Shown here in pieces: positions 1-5,863 of a stretch of DNA of 9,604 nucleotides (within the stretch, counting starts at the first letter, position 1; the number at the start of each line of letters is the position of its first letter). Position numbers and translations under genes: made by a program. Location of the stretch: NCBI GenBank assembly GCA_041639705.1, contig JBEQBT010000121.1, positions 1 to 9,604 on the forward strand, in the 5' to 3' direction. The notes under the pieces were generated by a model, which saw only the letters and a program-made list of their open reading frames with translations, had not been told where the DNA came from and searched no databases. Source of the stretch: JARDZI01 sp041639705. Its GTDB lineage: Bacteria; Bacillota; Clostridia; Clostridiales; Caloramatoraceae.

Positions 1-93
1 TACAATGGCTAAGACAGGAAGCCATATATGATTGAAAATATGCAAGTTTAAATGATGAACACATTCATTGATTTGTCCTATATTAATTATACA

Positions 94-180
94 AGGGGCG
101 AACAGTGTTCGCCCGTTGGTTAACATTCGAGGTTTCTTTTTATTATAATGCCCAATAGTGGACTAACACTGTTCGCCCCT
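94..180. repeat. Palindromic MITE/REP-like element 1 (GGGCGAAC type)
   Basis: A perfect 16-base inverted repeat pairs 94-109 with 165-180. The left end is itself a 19-base palindrome at 96-114 (GGGCGAACAGTGTTCGCCC, two 9-base arms around one G). The right end (160-178) is a degraded version of the same palindrome with two mismatched positions. The end motifs are G+C rich while the surroundings and the central 50 bases are AT rich. From memory, GGGCGA...TCGCCC end motifs recur in intergenic repeats of many Firmicutes. I see no transposase, so this would be a non-autonomous element. Its role, if any, is unknown. Confidence 0.7.
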
Positions 181-282
181 ATAGAGGAAAGGATCAAATA
201 TCAACACTATTCCCAAACATAGCCTTTAAAATAAGAAAAGTATATCTACACCATCATGAATTTTGATTTTACAGTAGCCTAA

Positions 283-321
283 ATATCCTTTATAATATAT
301 ATTATAAAGGATATCTTTTTT
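283..321 (+). terminator. Intrinsic terminator (plus strand) without a visible upstream gene
   Basis: A perfect 14-bp stem (283-296 with 301-314) with a 4-base loop is followed by C and six T residues (316-321). This is a textbook Rho-independent terminator on the plus strand. No gene lies between it and the left edge, so it either ends a transcript that enters from outside the window or an untranslated RNA, or it acts as a leader attenuator for the gene starting at 375. The 5' arm also contains TATAAT (291-296), so an overlapping promoter (TTACAG at 269-274, 16-base spacer) is possible but weaker. Confidence 0.65.
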
Positions 322-361
322 GATGAGAGAACTAGGAATTTTTATTGATTTGAATACTATT

Positions 362-367
362 GGGGGG
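362..367 (+). promoter_or_regulatory. Ribosome binding site setting the TTG start at 375
   Basis: A run of six G residues lies 7 bases before TTG at 375. An upstream in-frame TTG at 360 overlaps this site and so cannot use it, which makes 375 the likely start. Confidence 0.7.
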
Positions 368-374
368 AATTAGG

Positions 375-1427
375 TTGGTTAAAGAAAATAAATTAAAAGC
401 ATTAAAAAATTCTCAAAAGATTCTTATTTCTATTTCAACCCTATTGTTACTTGGCATAATATTTTTTGTGTCCTATAATTTTACTTCTGGAAATACAAAG
501 TCTATCTATATTGATTCTCTATATACACAAAAGTTAAAGGTTGATGAGGCAAATAAAACTGCTGCTGAAGCAGTAAAAAATATAGACAAGCTAGATGTCT
601 CAAACAAACAAGAACTTCAGAATATCATATCTGTAATTGCAAAGGCAGAATCTTCCATACAGGATAGTATTAGCTCTCTAAAAAAGATATCACCACCTGC
701 AAATTACGAGGATCATTATTCTTCATTTTTAGATGCACTTTCTTTGAACAAAAAGATATTCACTCAGACTAATCTAATTTTAAAAAACACAAAATCTAAA
801 GATTTACAAAAGGCAATTGACGCACTGGATAAAAATATAGGAGATACCTCGGTAGCATATGAGAATTCCAAGCTTAAAACAGTTTATATAAAACTTCCCA
901 GTGAGATACTTACTCTCTGGGACAAAGTTGGAAACTTTGCTTTGGTATCCTACAGCAATTATGAAGCAAAGGCAGTACTTCTTGAGCAATATACTGAATA
1001 CTATAACACCATGGATAACATTATTGAAGAATTTATAAATGAAAAAGAAGATCTTAATACTTATATTGATGCCATCAAAAATGGTACAGCCTCCATAAGC
1101 GATGTTTACATTAAAATAGATAAAAAAATGAACCAATTAAACAAGATTAAAAGTTCATATGCTAAGCTTTCAGTACCTTCAAAAACCGCAAAGCAGCATG
1201 GAGATTTAAATGATATACTTAATAGTTATTCTGATTATTGTGAGCAATTTAAACCAGTTTTAACAGCACTAGAAGAAGCGGGAAGTAATCCTGATGCATT
1301 GATGGAGGTAAGTAGCTCTCTTGATGAACTATATGTTAGACTGCAGGAGATAAACGCATCTTATAATGAGTATAAAGAACTCTATGATAAGGATAAAGAT
1401 GCTTTCATGAATATAGATAACTTATAA
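375..1427 (+). CDS. Membrane-anchored helical protein with an internal duplication, function unknown
   Basis: The protein is about 350 residues from the TTG at 375, chosen because a G6 ribosome binding site lies 7 bases upstream; the frame is also open from TTG 360. Residues 1-15 are short and lysine-rich, and residues 16-36 form one hydrophobic membrane segment. With no signal-peptidase or lipobox motif seen, this suggests an N-in anchor with the rest outside the cell. The remainder is charged, serine/lysine/asparagine-rich and predicted mainly helical. Two stretches of about 115-125 residues (about 50-165 and 210-335) resemble each other: each has a long helix ending in SSLKKISPP or SSYAKLSVP, then an xxxxxH segment and Leu-Asp/Asn-x-x-Leu. 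This pattern recalls helical extracellular domains of Firmicute lipoproteins, but I do not recognise the family. There is one Cys. It is the only plus-strand gene and converges on the gene at 1473-1799. Confidence 0.85.
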   Translation: MVKENKLKALKNSQKILISISTLLLLGIIFFVSYNFTSGNTKSIYIDSLYTQKLKVDEANKTAAEAVKNIDKLDVSNKQELQNIISVIAKAESSIQDSISSLKKISPPANYEDHYSSFLDALSLNKKIFTQTNLILKNTKSKDLQKAIDALDKNIGDTSVAYENSKLKTVYIKLPSEILTLWDKVGNFALVSYSNYEAKAVLLEQYTEYYNTMDNIIEEFINEKEDLNTYIDAIKNGTASISDVYIKIDKKMNQLNKIKSSYAKLSVPSKTAKQHGDLNDILNSYSDYCEQFKPVLTALEEAGSNPDALMEVSSSLDELYVRLQEINASYNEYKELYDKDKDAFMNIDNL

Positions 1428-1428
1428 A

Positions 1429-1468
1429 AACATGGACCTTCAGGTATTAATTCCTGCAGGTCCATGTT
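1429..1468. terminator. Shared hairpin terminator between convergent genes
   Basis: A 16-bp stem with a single mismatch (1429-1444 with 1453-1468) and an 8-base loop starts one base after the stop codon of the plus-strand gene and ends four bases before the stop of the minus-strand gene at 1473. Neither side has a long U tract: the plus side reads CAATTT and the minus side TTTATAAG. It probably serves both genes, though termination may be partial. Placement between convergent stops is the main support. Confidence 0.7.
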
Positions 1469-1472
1469 CAAT

Positions 1473-1799
1473 TTAAAAAAAGCTGATTTGATAGCAATTT
1501 GGAAGTGTCGAATCCTTAACGCCCTTATATTGTTTGTTTAATCTTAATAATTCATTTATTAAAAAATCTGGCGAATCAGATTTTATCTTTCTTTTCCTAT
1601 AATACTTATACATAATTTCTCTAAATTTATTTAACAATTTTGTGTTTATAAATTCAATATAAAATTCATCACACCATCCATCATTTATTAATTCTCCAGA
1701 TTTGATATTGTCTATGTATACCTTTGCAGTAATCTTTTCATGGTCATCTCCAATTTCAATTTTTATTTTTTTTAATTCAATACCCATTATATCTGTCAT
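1473..1799 (-). CDS. Small orphan protein, function unknown
   Basis: This is a 108-residue protein starting at ATG 1799, with an excellent ribosome binding site GGAGGT (1806-1811) 6 bases upstream; that site makes the first Met and not Met5 the start. It has no membrane segment or signal peptide. The first half (about 8-50) looks strand-rich, alternating charged and hydrophobic residues with an acidic GDDHEKI turn and a GWCDEFYIEF stretch. The second half (about 52-95) is basic and helical with a YYRKRKIK patch. I recognise no family. It lies downstream of pfk on the same strand, separated by the pfk terminator, and a perfect TTGACA (1909-1914) may begin its own promoter. The strong ribosome binding site and stable composition support a real gene. 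Confidence 0.75.
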   Translation of the reverse strand: MTDIMGIELKKIKIEIGDDHEKITAKVYIDNIKSGELINDGWCDEFYIEFINTKLLNKFREIMYKYYRKRKIKSDSPDFLINELLRLNKQYKGVKDSTLPNCYQISFF

Positions 1800-1805
1800 A
1801 TGGAG

Positions 1806-1811
1806 ACCTCC
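1806..1811 (-). promoter_or_regulatory. Strong ribosome binding site of the small gene
   Basis: GGAGGT on the minus strand, 6 bases before ATG 1799. It is the main evidence that the 108-residue frame is translated and that it starts at the first Met. Confidence 0.75.
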
Positions 1812-1885
1812 AAATCCTCAGGCAATTCTGTTTTTAACAAGATTTTTATTACTATATTCTATAAAAATATATGAAATCCTTCTAT

Positions 1886-1914
1886 AACTTAAAACATAAT
1901 ATTATTTTTGTCAA
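1886..1914 (-). promoter_or_regulatory. Possible promoter of the small gene
   Basis: A perfect TTGACA -35 box (1909-1914, minus strand) is followed after 17 bases by the poor -10 match TAAGTT (1886-1891). It sits just downstream of the pfk terminator, where an independent promoter for the 1473-1799 gene is expected. The weak -10 keeps this tentative. Confidence 0.3.
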
Positions 1915-1919
1915 TAAGT

Positions 1920-1954
1920 CATAAAAATAAGGTGGCATATTACCACCTTATTTT
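1920..1954 (-). terminator. Intrinsic terminator of the phosphofructokinase gene
   Basis: A perfect 12-bp stem (1924-1935 with 1943-1954) with a 7-base loop starts three bases after the pfk stop codon on the minus strand. Its G+C core is GGTGG/CCACC, and its end runs into TTATTTTTATG. This is a clear Rho-independent terminator, separating pfk from the small gene at 1473-1799. Confidence 0.85.
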
Positions 1955-1956
1955 CA

Positions 1957-3045
1957 TTAATCTCCAAATGAAATTCCTATACTTCTTGCGGCGTTAATTA
2001 ATTGACCATTTACATCAACATCCTTTGTCTGTCCTATTACATCCTCAAGTGGAATATGTGAAATCACATTACCATTTAAGTTAACCATAACACCGAATTT
2101 ACCTTGGCTTATAAGATTAACTGCTTCTACTCCATACTGGGTAGAAAGTATTCTGTCATAGGAAGATGTATTACCTCCTCTTTGTATATGACCAAGTACT
2201 GTATATCTGATTTCATTGTTCTTTAGTATCTTTTCCAAGTCACCAGCAAGTTTTTGTGCAATCCCTCCTAGTCTTATTGAATCAGGACTATCCTCAACAA
2301 TCTTGCTAATAACCACATCTCCACCCTTTGGTTTAGCCCCTTCAGCAACTACTATGATTGCAAAGGACTTACCTTCTTCTCCTCTTTCCTCAATTTTTTC
2401 CACTATTTTATTTATATCATAGGGTATTTCTGGCAACAGTATTACATCTGCAGAACCTGCAATCCCAGATTCAAGTGCAATCCATCCTGCATTTCTTCCC
2501 ATTACCTCAAGTATCATAATTCTCCTATGTGATTCTGCTGTTGTATGAAGCCTATCTAAAGCATCAACAGCAACACCTACTGCAGTATTAAATCCAAAGG
2601 TTCTGTCAGTGCCCATTAAGTCATTATCTATTGTCTTTGGAACACCTATAACATTTACTCCCTTTCTTGAGAAATCCCTGGCACTTGTTAATGTTCCGTC
2701 ACCACCAATGACTATTAATGCATCTACATTCTCTTTTTTAAGATTTTCAACTGCAACATCAGATACATCTTTTTTTACCATCTTTCCGTCTACCATCACA
2801 GAATAATCAAAAAGGTTATCTTTATTTGATGCATAAAGAATTGTTCCTCCCCTATGCAGTATTCCTGAAACACTTTCAAGAGTTAGTGGAATGTAATCAT
2901 TTTCATATAATCCTCTATAACCGAATGTATAACCTATCACTTCATAACCACATTGCAGGATGGCTGTTCTTGTCACTGCACGGATAACAGCATTCAAACC
3001 AGGACAATCTCCACCACCTGTAAGTAAAGCAATTTTCTTAACCAT
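1957..3045 (-). CDS. pfkA: 6-phosphofructokinase, group III (mixed-substrate) type
   Basis: The enzyme phosphorylates fructose 6-phosphate to fructose 1,6-bisphosphate in the cytoplasmic glycolytic pathway. The 362 residues match the group III family (about 340-365), longer than the roughly 320 of classical bacterial PfkA. Visible motifs are TGGGDCPGLNAVIR (9-22) in the nucleotide site, IGGDGT (113-118), PKTIDND (136-142) with catalytic Asp140, TTAESHRR (168-175), MGRNAGW (182-188), AEGAKP (234-239) and GHIQRGG (285-291). Gly117 in GGDG is the residue found in ATP-using enzymes, while Lys137 in PKTIDND is shared with PPi-using ones. That combination marks group III; ATP is the more likely donor but PPi use cannot be excluded. 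ATG 3045 has GGTGGTG upstream. No pyruvate kinase gene is adjacent, unlike the usual pfkA-pyk operon, so a second phosphofructokinase may exist elsewhere. It has its own promoter and terminator. Confidence 0.96.
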   Translation of the reverse strand: MVKKIALLTGGGDCPGLNAVIRAVTRTAILQCGYEVIGYTFGYRGLYENDYIPLTLESVSGILHRGGTILYASNKDNLFDYSVMVDGKMVKKDVSDVAVENLKKENVDALIVIGGDGTLTSARDFSRKGVNVIGVPKTIDNDLMGTDRTFGFNTAVGVAVDALDRLHTTAESHRRIMILEVMGRNAGWIALESGIAGSADVILLPEIPYDINKIVEKIEERGEEGKSFAIIVVAEGAKPKGGDVVISKIVEDSPDSIRLGGIAQKLAGDLEKILKNNEIRYTVLGHIQRGGNTSSYDRILSTQYGVEAVNLISQGKFGVMVNLNGNVISHIPLEDVIGQTKDVDVNGQLINAARSIGISFGD

Positions 3046-3075
3046 AATTTCACCACCATTAATAGATTTTAATAC

Positions 3076-3104
3076 ATTATAGCAATACTATTTAGTTATT
3101 TCTA
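3076..3104 (-). promoter_or_regulatory. Likely promoter of the phosphofructokinase gene
   Basis: On the minus strand, TAGAAA (3099-3104) lies 17 bases before a perfect TATAAT (3076-3081). This gives a predicted start near 3069 and a leader of about 24 bases. A direct repeat of GAAATAACT (3094-3102 and 3106-3114, 12-base period) overlaps the -35 box and could be a regulator site. Confidence 0.5.
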
Positions 3105-3257
3105 CAGTTATTTCGTATTTTTTCCAATATTCTATCACATATGATTTATTTCGACTTATATATACCTCTTCTAATCTTAATATGCTATTAAATTCATAAA
3201 ATATGTGGATATTATTAAACATTATATTGTTAATAACATGCACTCAAAATGCTGTTG

Positions 3258-3420
3258 ATAAAATTAAAAATGGCTTTCTCAAAATTACTAAAAAATCATA
3301 ATTTGTGCTTGTCATCCTGAACGCAGTGAAGGATCTTTAAGATTGTTCACTACGTTCAGAATGGCAAACACAATTTTTATGAGAAAAAAGTATTTTGAAA
3401 TAGCCTATTTTCTAAAATTA
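3258..3420. repeat. Palindromic MITE/REP-like element 2 (CATCCTGAACG...GAAGGATCT type)
   Basis: The core is an inverted repeat of two 28-base arms (3303-3330 and 3346-3373) with four unpaired or wobble positions. In minus-strand RNA three of these are G-U pairs and only one is a mismatch. Imperfect pairing continues inward (ATC/GAT) and outward through AT-rich flanks (AAAATGGCT near 3267-3275, AGCCTATTTT near 3402-3411), giving a palindrome of about 150-160 bases. The motif GTCATCCTGAACGCAGTGAA followed by GGATCT resembles, from memory, a repeat spread through many unrelated bacterial genomes. Its right edge touches the degV stop codon, so its hairpin would form the 3' end of the degV transcript. 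The rest of the 3046-3417 gap is AT-rich with only the pfk promoter recognised. Confidence 0.7.
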
Positions 3421-4266
3421 TTTAACTATATAAAGTATTCCAATTGTATTTGGTCCACAATGACTTGATATTACACATCCAGCCTCAGTGATTAACACCT
3501 CATTAACTTTAATATTTTCCTTAAGCTTCTCTTTTAAGTATTCGCTATCTGTATTTCCTACTGAGTGGGTTATTACAATTCTATCCAAATCAATATTGTC
3601 CTTGTCCACTAATACATTATCAAGCATTACATTTAGTGCTTTCTCTCTTTTTCCTCTTGACTTCTCTCCAAGAATCATTTTTCCATCTACAACCTTTACA
3701 ATTGGCTTTATTTTAAAGACTCCGCTCATAAAGTTCTGGAGAGAACTGCATCTTCCACCCATATACAAATAATCAAGTGTATCAATTACAAAAGCAGTTT
3801 TTACCTTTGATACTCTCATTTGAACTTCCCTAGCTATTTCATGAATATTCATTCCAACCTTGGCAAAATCACAAGCCTTTAACAGGAGTAATCCAATGCC
3901 TGTTGATAAATTCATCGAATCTACAATTTCTATTCTACCCTTTGGAAATTCATTAGCCGCGATTATAGCATTCTGAAGCGTAGAAGAAAGAACTGATGAT
4001 AATCCAATATAGATAATATCCTTACCCTGTTCAATAAATGGTTTAAACCCATTGTAAAAATCATTTGGTGACGGAGCTGCGGTTTTGGGAAGCCTTCCAC
4101 ATGCTTCTACCTTTTTAAAAAGTTCACCTGCAGTAATATCTACACCGTCCTTAAATGTACCATTATCAAACCCCACATATAACGGAACTACTGAAATATC
4201 ATATGTATTGATTATATCCAGGGTGAGATCGCTTGTGCTATCTGTAAATACTTTTACTTCACCCAA
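3418..4266 (-). CDS. DegV family fatty-acid-binding protein
   Basis: DegV/FakB proteins bind one fatty acid in the cytoplasm; in Firmicutes, FakB partners present it to the kinase FakA for phosphorylation and entry into phospholipid synthesis. From the TTG at 4266 the protein is 282 residues, the usual family length. Visible signatures are FTDSTSDL (7-14), LPKTAAPS (59-66, family TSQPS-like), IGLSSVLSST (87-96), IVDSMNLSTGIG (114-125), LDYLYMGGR (164-172), KIKPIV (185-190) and SSHCGPNTIG (267-276). By family comparison Thr62, Ser90/Ser91 and His269 are the likely carboxylate contacts. TTG 4266 is preferred because AGGGGGT lies 6 bases upstream; the longer frame from TTG 4284 would include that site. 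No FakA-like kinase is adjacent. Lipid specificity cannot be read from sequence. Confidence 0.93.
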   Translation of the reverse strand: MGEVKVFTDSTSDLTLDIINTYDISVVPLYVGFDNGTFKDGVDITAGELFKKVEACGRLPKTAAPSPNDFYNGFKPFIEQGKDIIYIGLSSVLSSTLQNAIIAANEFPKGRIEIVDSMNLSTGIGLLLLKACDFAKVGMNIHEIAREVQMRVSKVKTAFVIDTLDYLYMGGRCSSLQNFMSGVFKIKPIVKVVDGKMILGEKSRGKREKALNVMLDNVLVDKDNIDLDRIVITHSVGNTDSEYLKEKLKENIKVNEVLITEAGCVISSHCGPNTIGILYIVK

Positions 4267-4272
4267 TTTGAT

Positions 4273-4279
4273 ACCCCCT
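4273..4279 (-). promoter_or_regulatory. Ribosome binding site setting the degV TTG start
   Basis: AGGGGGT on the minus strand, 6 bases before TTG 4266. It lies inside the longer in-frame extension from TTG 4284, which argues against that start. Confidence 0.7.
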
Positions 4280-4330
4280 AACAAATAATTACAACTAATA
4301 ATTAATATATTACTAGAAATTAATAAATTA

Positions 4331-4360
4331 TTAAAGTATATTTTAAAAATATTCCTTTAA
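4331..4360. repeat. AT-rich inverted repeat after the peptidase gene
   Basis: A 30-base imperfect palindrome has outer arms TTAAAG/CTTTAA and inner arms ATATTTT/AAAATAT around a single T. It lies between the peptidase gene and degV and could be a weak terminator or transcript end, but it is almost free of G+C and has no proper U tract. Confidence 0.35.
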
Positions 4361-4432
4361 CTTTTTTCCACATATTGTACATACAATTGCATATATTACA
4401 TTAGCTTCAATTACATTATTTTCTAAGACTTT
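4343..4432 (-). other. Open frame continuing after the peptidase TAG stop, with a CxxCGKK motif
   Basis: Directly after the TAG at 4433-4435, the same frame stays open for 29 codons to a TAA at 4343-4345. It would encode a tail ending in VCTICGKKLKEYF, a CxxC plus basic pattern like half of a zinc ribbon. There is no ATG, GTG or TTG in the frame, so it could only be translated by stop readthrough, from a rare start codon, or as a remnant. The peptidase fold already looks complete before the TAG. Chance is a real possibility at this length, so it is listed as an observation and not as a gene. Confidence 0.25.
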
Positions 4433-5728
4433 CTATTCCATCTGCAGTAATGAGCTGAACTTATTAATAAAAAGCTTCCCTGATGAGGTAGTTAATAAAG
4501 TTGAAGTTACAGCTACTTCATTTACAACCTTAAACTTATATTCATCTCCAGCCTTCTCACCAATTCCATAGAAACAGTGTATCATGTAGTGTTCTCCATT
4601 GTCTCGTCCAATATACATCATAACATGTCCTGACATAAATATGCCTGCACCTGGTAAAACCTTATCAAATATTTGTTTTCTATCTTCAATAGTAGAGTTT
4701 TCATTAAATCTATATGATATTCCAGTTCCTGATTCCTGCTCATTACCATTTCTAGGTAAGCGAAATCCAAAAGTTTTATATACATACATTAGAGTACTGG
4801 AGCAATCCCTTCCATCAAAACTGTCTCCCCAACCATATCTATGGCCGAAAAGCTTAAATACCTGCTTTAAAATATTTGCTCTTGTATATGGAAGATATCC
4901 TATGCTAATATCCTGAGCTTTTGACATTAATGCATGCTTAAGCTGCATCTTCCCGTCAGCATCTCTTACCGGATATTTAACAACATAATTTCCAAGTACT
5001 GATTGATTTCCTACAGTATCAATATTATCCTCTCCAAGTGGTATTCTTGTTCCCATATCAAGCCTTAAATAGGAAACTCCCAGCTCATGTGGATTGTGCT
5101 GAGTATATGCAAAATCTCCAGTTATAACTATATACTCCTTGGAATCCAAGTAATTTAAAACTTCTTCCCTGTCCCTTGCCAAAGCAATATCACATACCCT
5201 TACCCATCCTCTATAATTATACATTTGTATAAAATACCATTTCCTATCCTTACTTATATGAAGAACTAACACTGGCTCAACAGCCTGGCATCCTGTTTCT
5301 TGGAATCTATCAAATTCAACATCGTCAGAGGCTTTAAAAATTGCTTTTGACGTAGGAAAGCTTCTTAAAGATGTATTCTTCACAGTTATGCCATATTTAA
5401 CATCATTTATTTTAGTAATTGCATTAATATTTGTGTTTTCAATTATATCCTCATAAAATGTTCTTTGTATTTCCTTTCCTTCTACATCATACATAACTTT
5501 TTCAGGTATTGAATATTCCTGAATAAATCCTTTAAGCTCTTCTTGAGCTAATTTGTTCTTATAGCTTCTGAGATTATAAACTTCACTAACTAATTCAGTA
5601 TTCCTTAAATTAAATTTTTCTATGTCATCTAATTTCATTATTACTTTGTCACCATCTTGGAGTTTATCAATCCAATATTCAGCATTTAGCATCTCAGTTT
5701 TAGTATCAGGTATCATATACTTCTCCAT
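4433..5728 (-). CDS. SH3/NlpC-P60 (C40) peptidase-like protein without visible signal peptide
   Basis: NlpC/P60 enzymes cleave gamma-D-glutamyl-meso-diaminopimelate or related bonds in cell-wall peptides. The 431 residues show, in order, an N-terminal stabilising domain (about 1-95), two SH3-like domains (about 105-185, containing GWVRVCDIALA, and about 195-265), and the catalytic domain (about 285-420). The catalytic domain has GHRYGWG (295-301), DGRDCSS (305-311) with nucleophile Cys309, SGHVMMYIG (366-374) with His368, and MIHCFYG (382-388) with His384. The triad therefore looks intact. The start ATG 5728 has AGAGGTG upstream and an in-frame stop five codons earlier, so no longer N-terminus is possible. 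That N-terminus is hydrophilic, with no signal peptide, lipobox or membrane segment, which is odd for a wall hydrolase. It may act on imported or recycled muropeptides in the cytoplasm, or be released by another route. It probably has its own transcript. Confidence 0.92.
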   Translation of the reverse strand: MEKYMIPDTKTEMLNAEYWIDKLQDGDKVIMKLDDIEKFNLRNTELVSEVYNLRSYKNKLAQEELKGFIQEYSIPEKVMYDVEGKEIQRTFYEDIIENTNINAITKINDVKYGITVKNTSLRSFPTSKAIFKASDDVEFDRFQETGCQAVEPVLVLHISKDRKWYFIQMYNYRGWVRVCDIALARDREEVLNYLDSKEYIVITGDFAYTQHNPHELGVSYLRLDMGTRIPLGEDNIDTVGNQSVLGNYVVKYPVRDADGKMQLKHALMSKAQDISIGYLPYTRANILKQVFKLFGHRYGWGDSFDGRDCSSTLMYVYKTFGFRLPRNGNEQESGTGISYRFNENSTIEDRKQIFDKVLPGAGIFMSGHVMMYIGRDNGEHYMIHCFYGIGEKAGDEYKFKVVNEVAVTSTLLTTSSGKLFINKFSSLLQME

Positions 5729-5834
5729 ATTACACCTCTTTTATTTTATATTACTTGTTATTATTTCTTCATATTTTTCATCTATCCTGCTAAAAAAAAT
5801 TTTTTATTTTTTCAAGACATAACAACTATAAAAA

Positions 5835-5863
5835 TAAGGCAGGATTGTCAATTTCAATCCTGC
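5835..5863 (-). terminator. Intrinsic terminator overlapping the end of the EAL gene
   Basis: A 9-bp G+C-containing stem (5839-5847 with 5855-5863; GCAGGATTG/CAATCCTGC) with a 7-base loop is followed on the minus strand by CTTATTTTTATAG. The 5' arm is made from the last codons and first two bases of the TGA stop, so the ribosome would cover it while finishing translation. Confidence 0.8.

Larger units (their letters stand above)
1..374. other. Non-coding left flank, no supported gene
   Basis: No convincing reading frame is present. The first 60 bases have stops in all three plus frames by position 35, so the 3' tail of a plus-strand gene entering from the left (ending at about 12, 31 or 35) is possible but cannot be shown. 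A minus-strand frame is open from about position 48 to the window edge but has no visible ribosome binding site. The region contains a palindromic repeat (94-180), then about 100 AT-rich bases with nothing recognised, then a strong plus-strand terminator (283-321). The leader of the gene starting at 375 follows. Confidence 0.5.

Noticed and set aside
1..48. 3' tail of a plus-strand gene or 5' part of a minus-strand gene at the left edge
   Set aside because: At most 11 plus-strand codons or about 15 minus-strand codons are visible with no recognisable motif or ribosome binding site, so no feature can be supported.
94..180. Possible CRISPR or tandem repeat
   Set aside because: There are only two copies of the motif, they are inverted and not direct, and no regularly spaced repeats occur anywhere in the window.
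804..1136. A 110-codon minus-strand frame inside the first gene
   Set aside because: It is antisense to the well-supported gene at 375-1427 and its composition (runs of Phe, Ile, Cys) is typical of an AT-rich shadow frame.
3418..5728. degV and the NlpC/P60 gene as one operon
   Set aside because: They share a strand, but the gap is about 165 bases with an AT-rich inverted repeat inside, and the functions are not obviously linked. Co-transcription is not excluded but is not supported.
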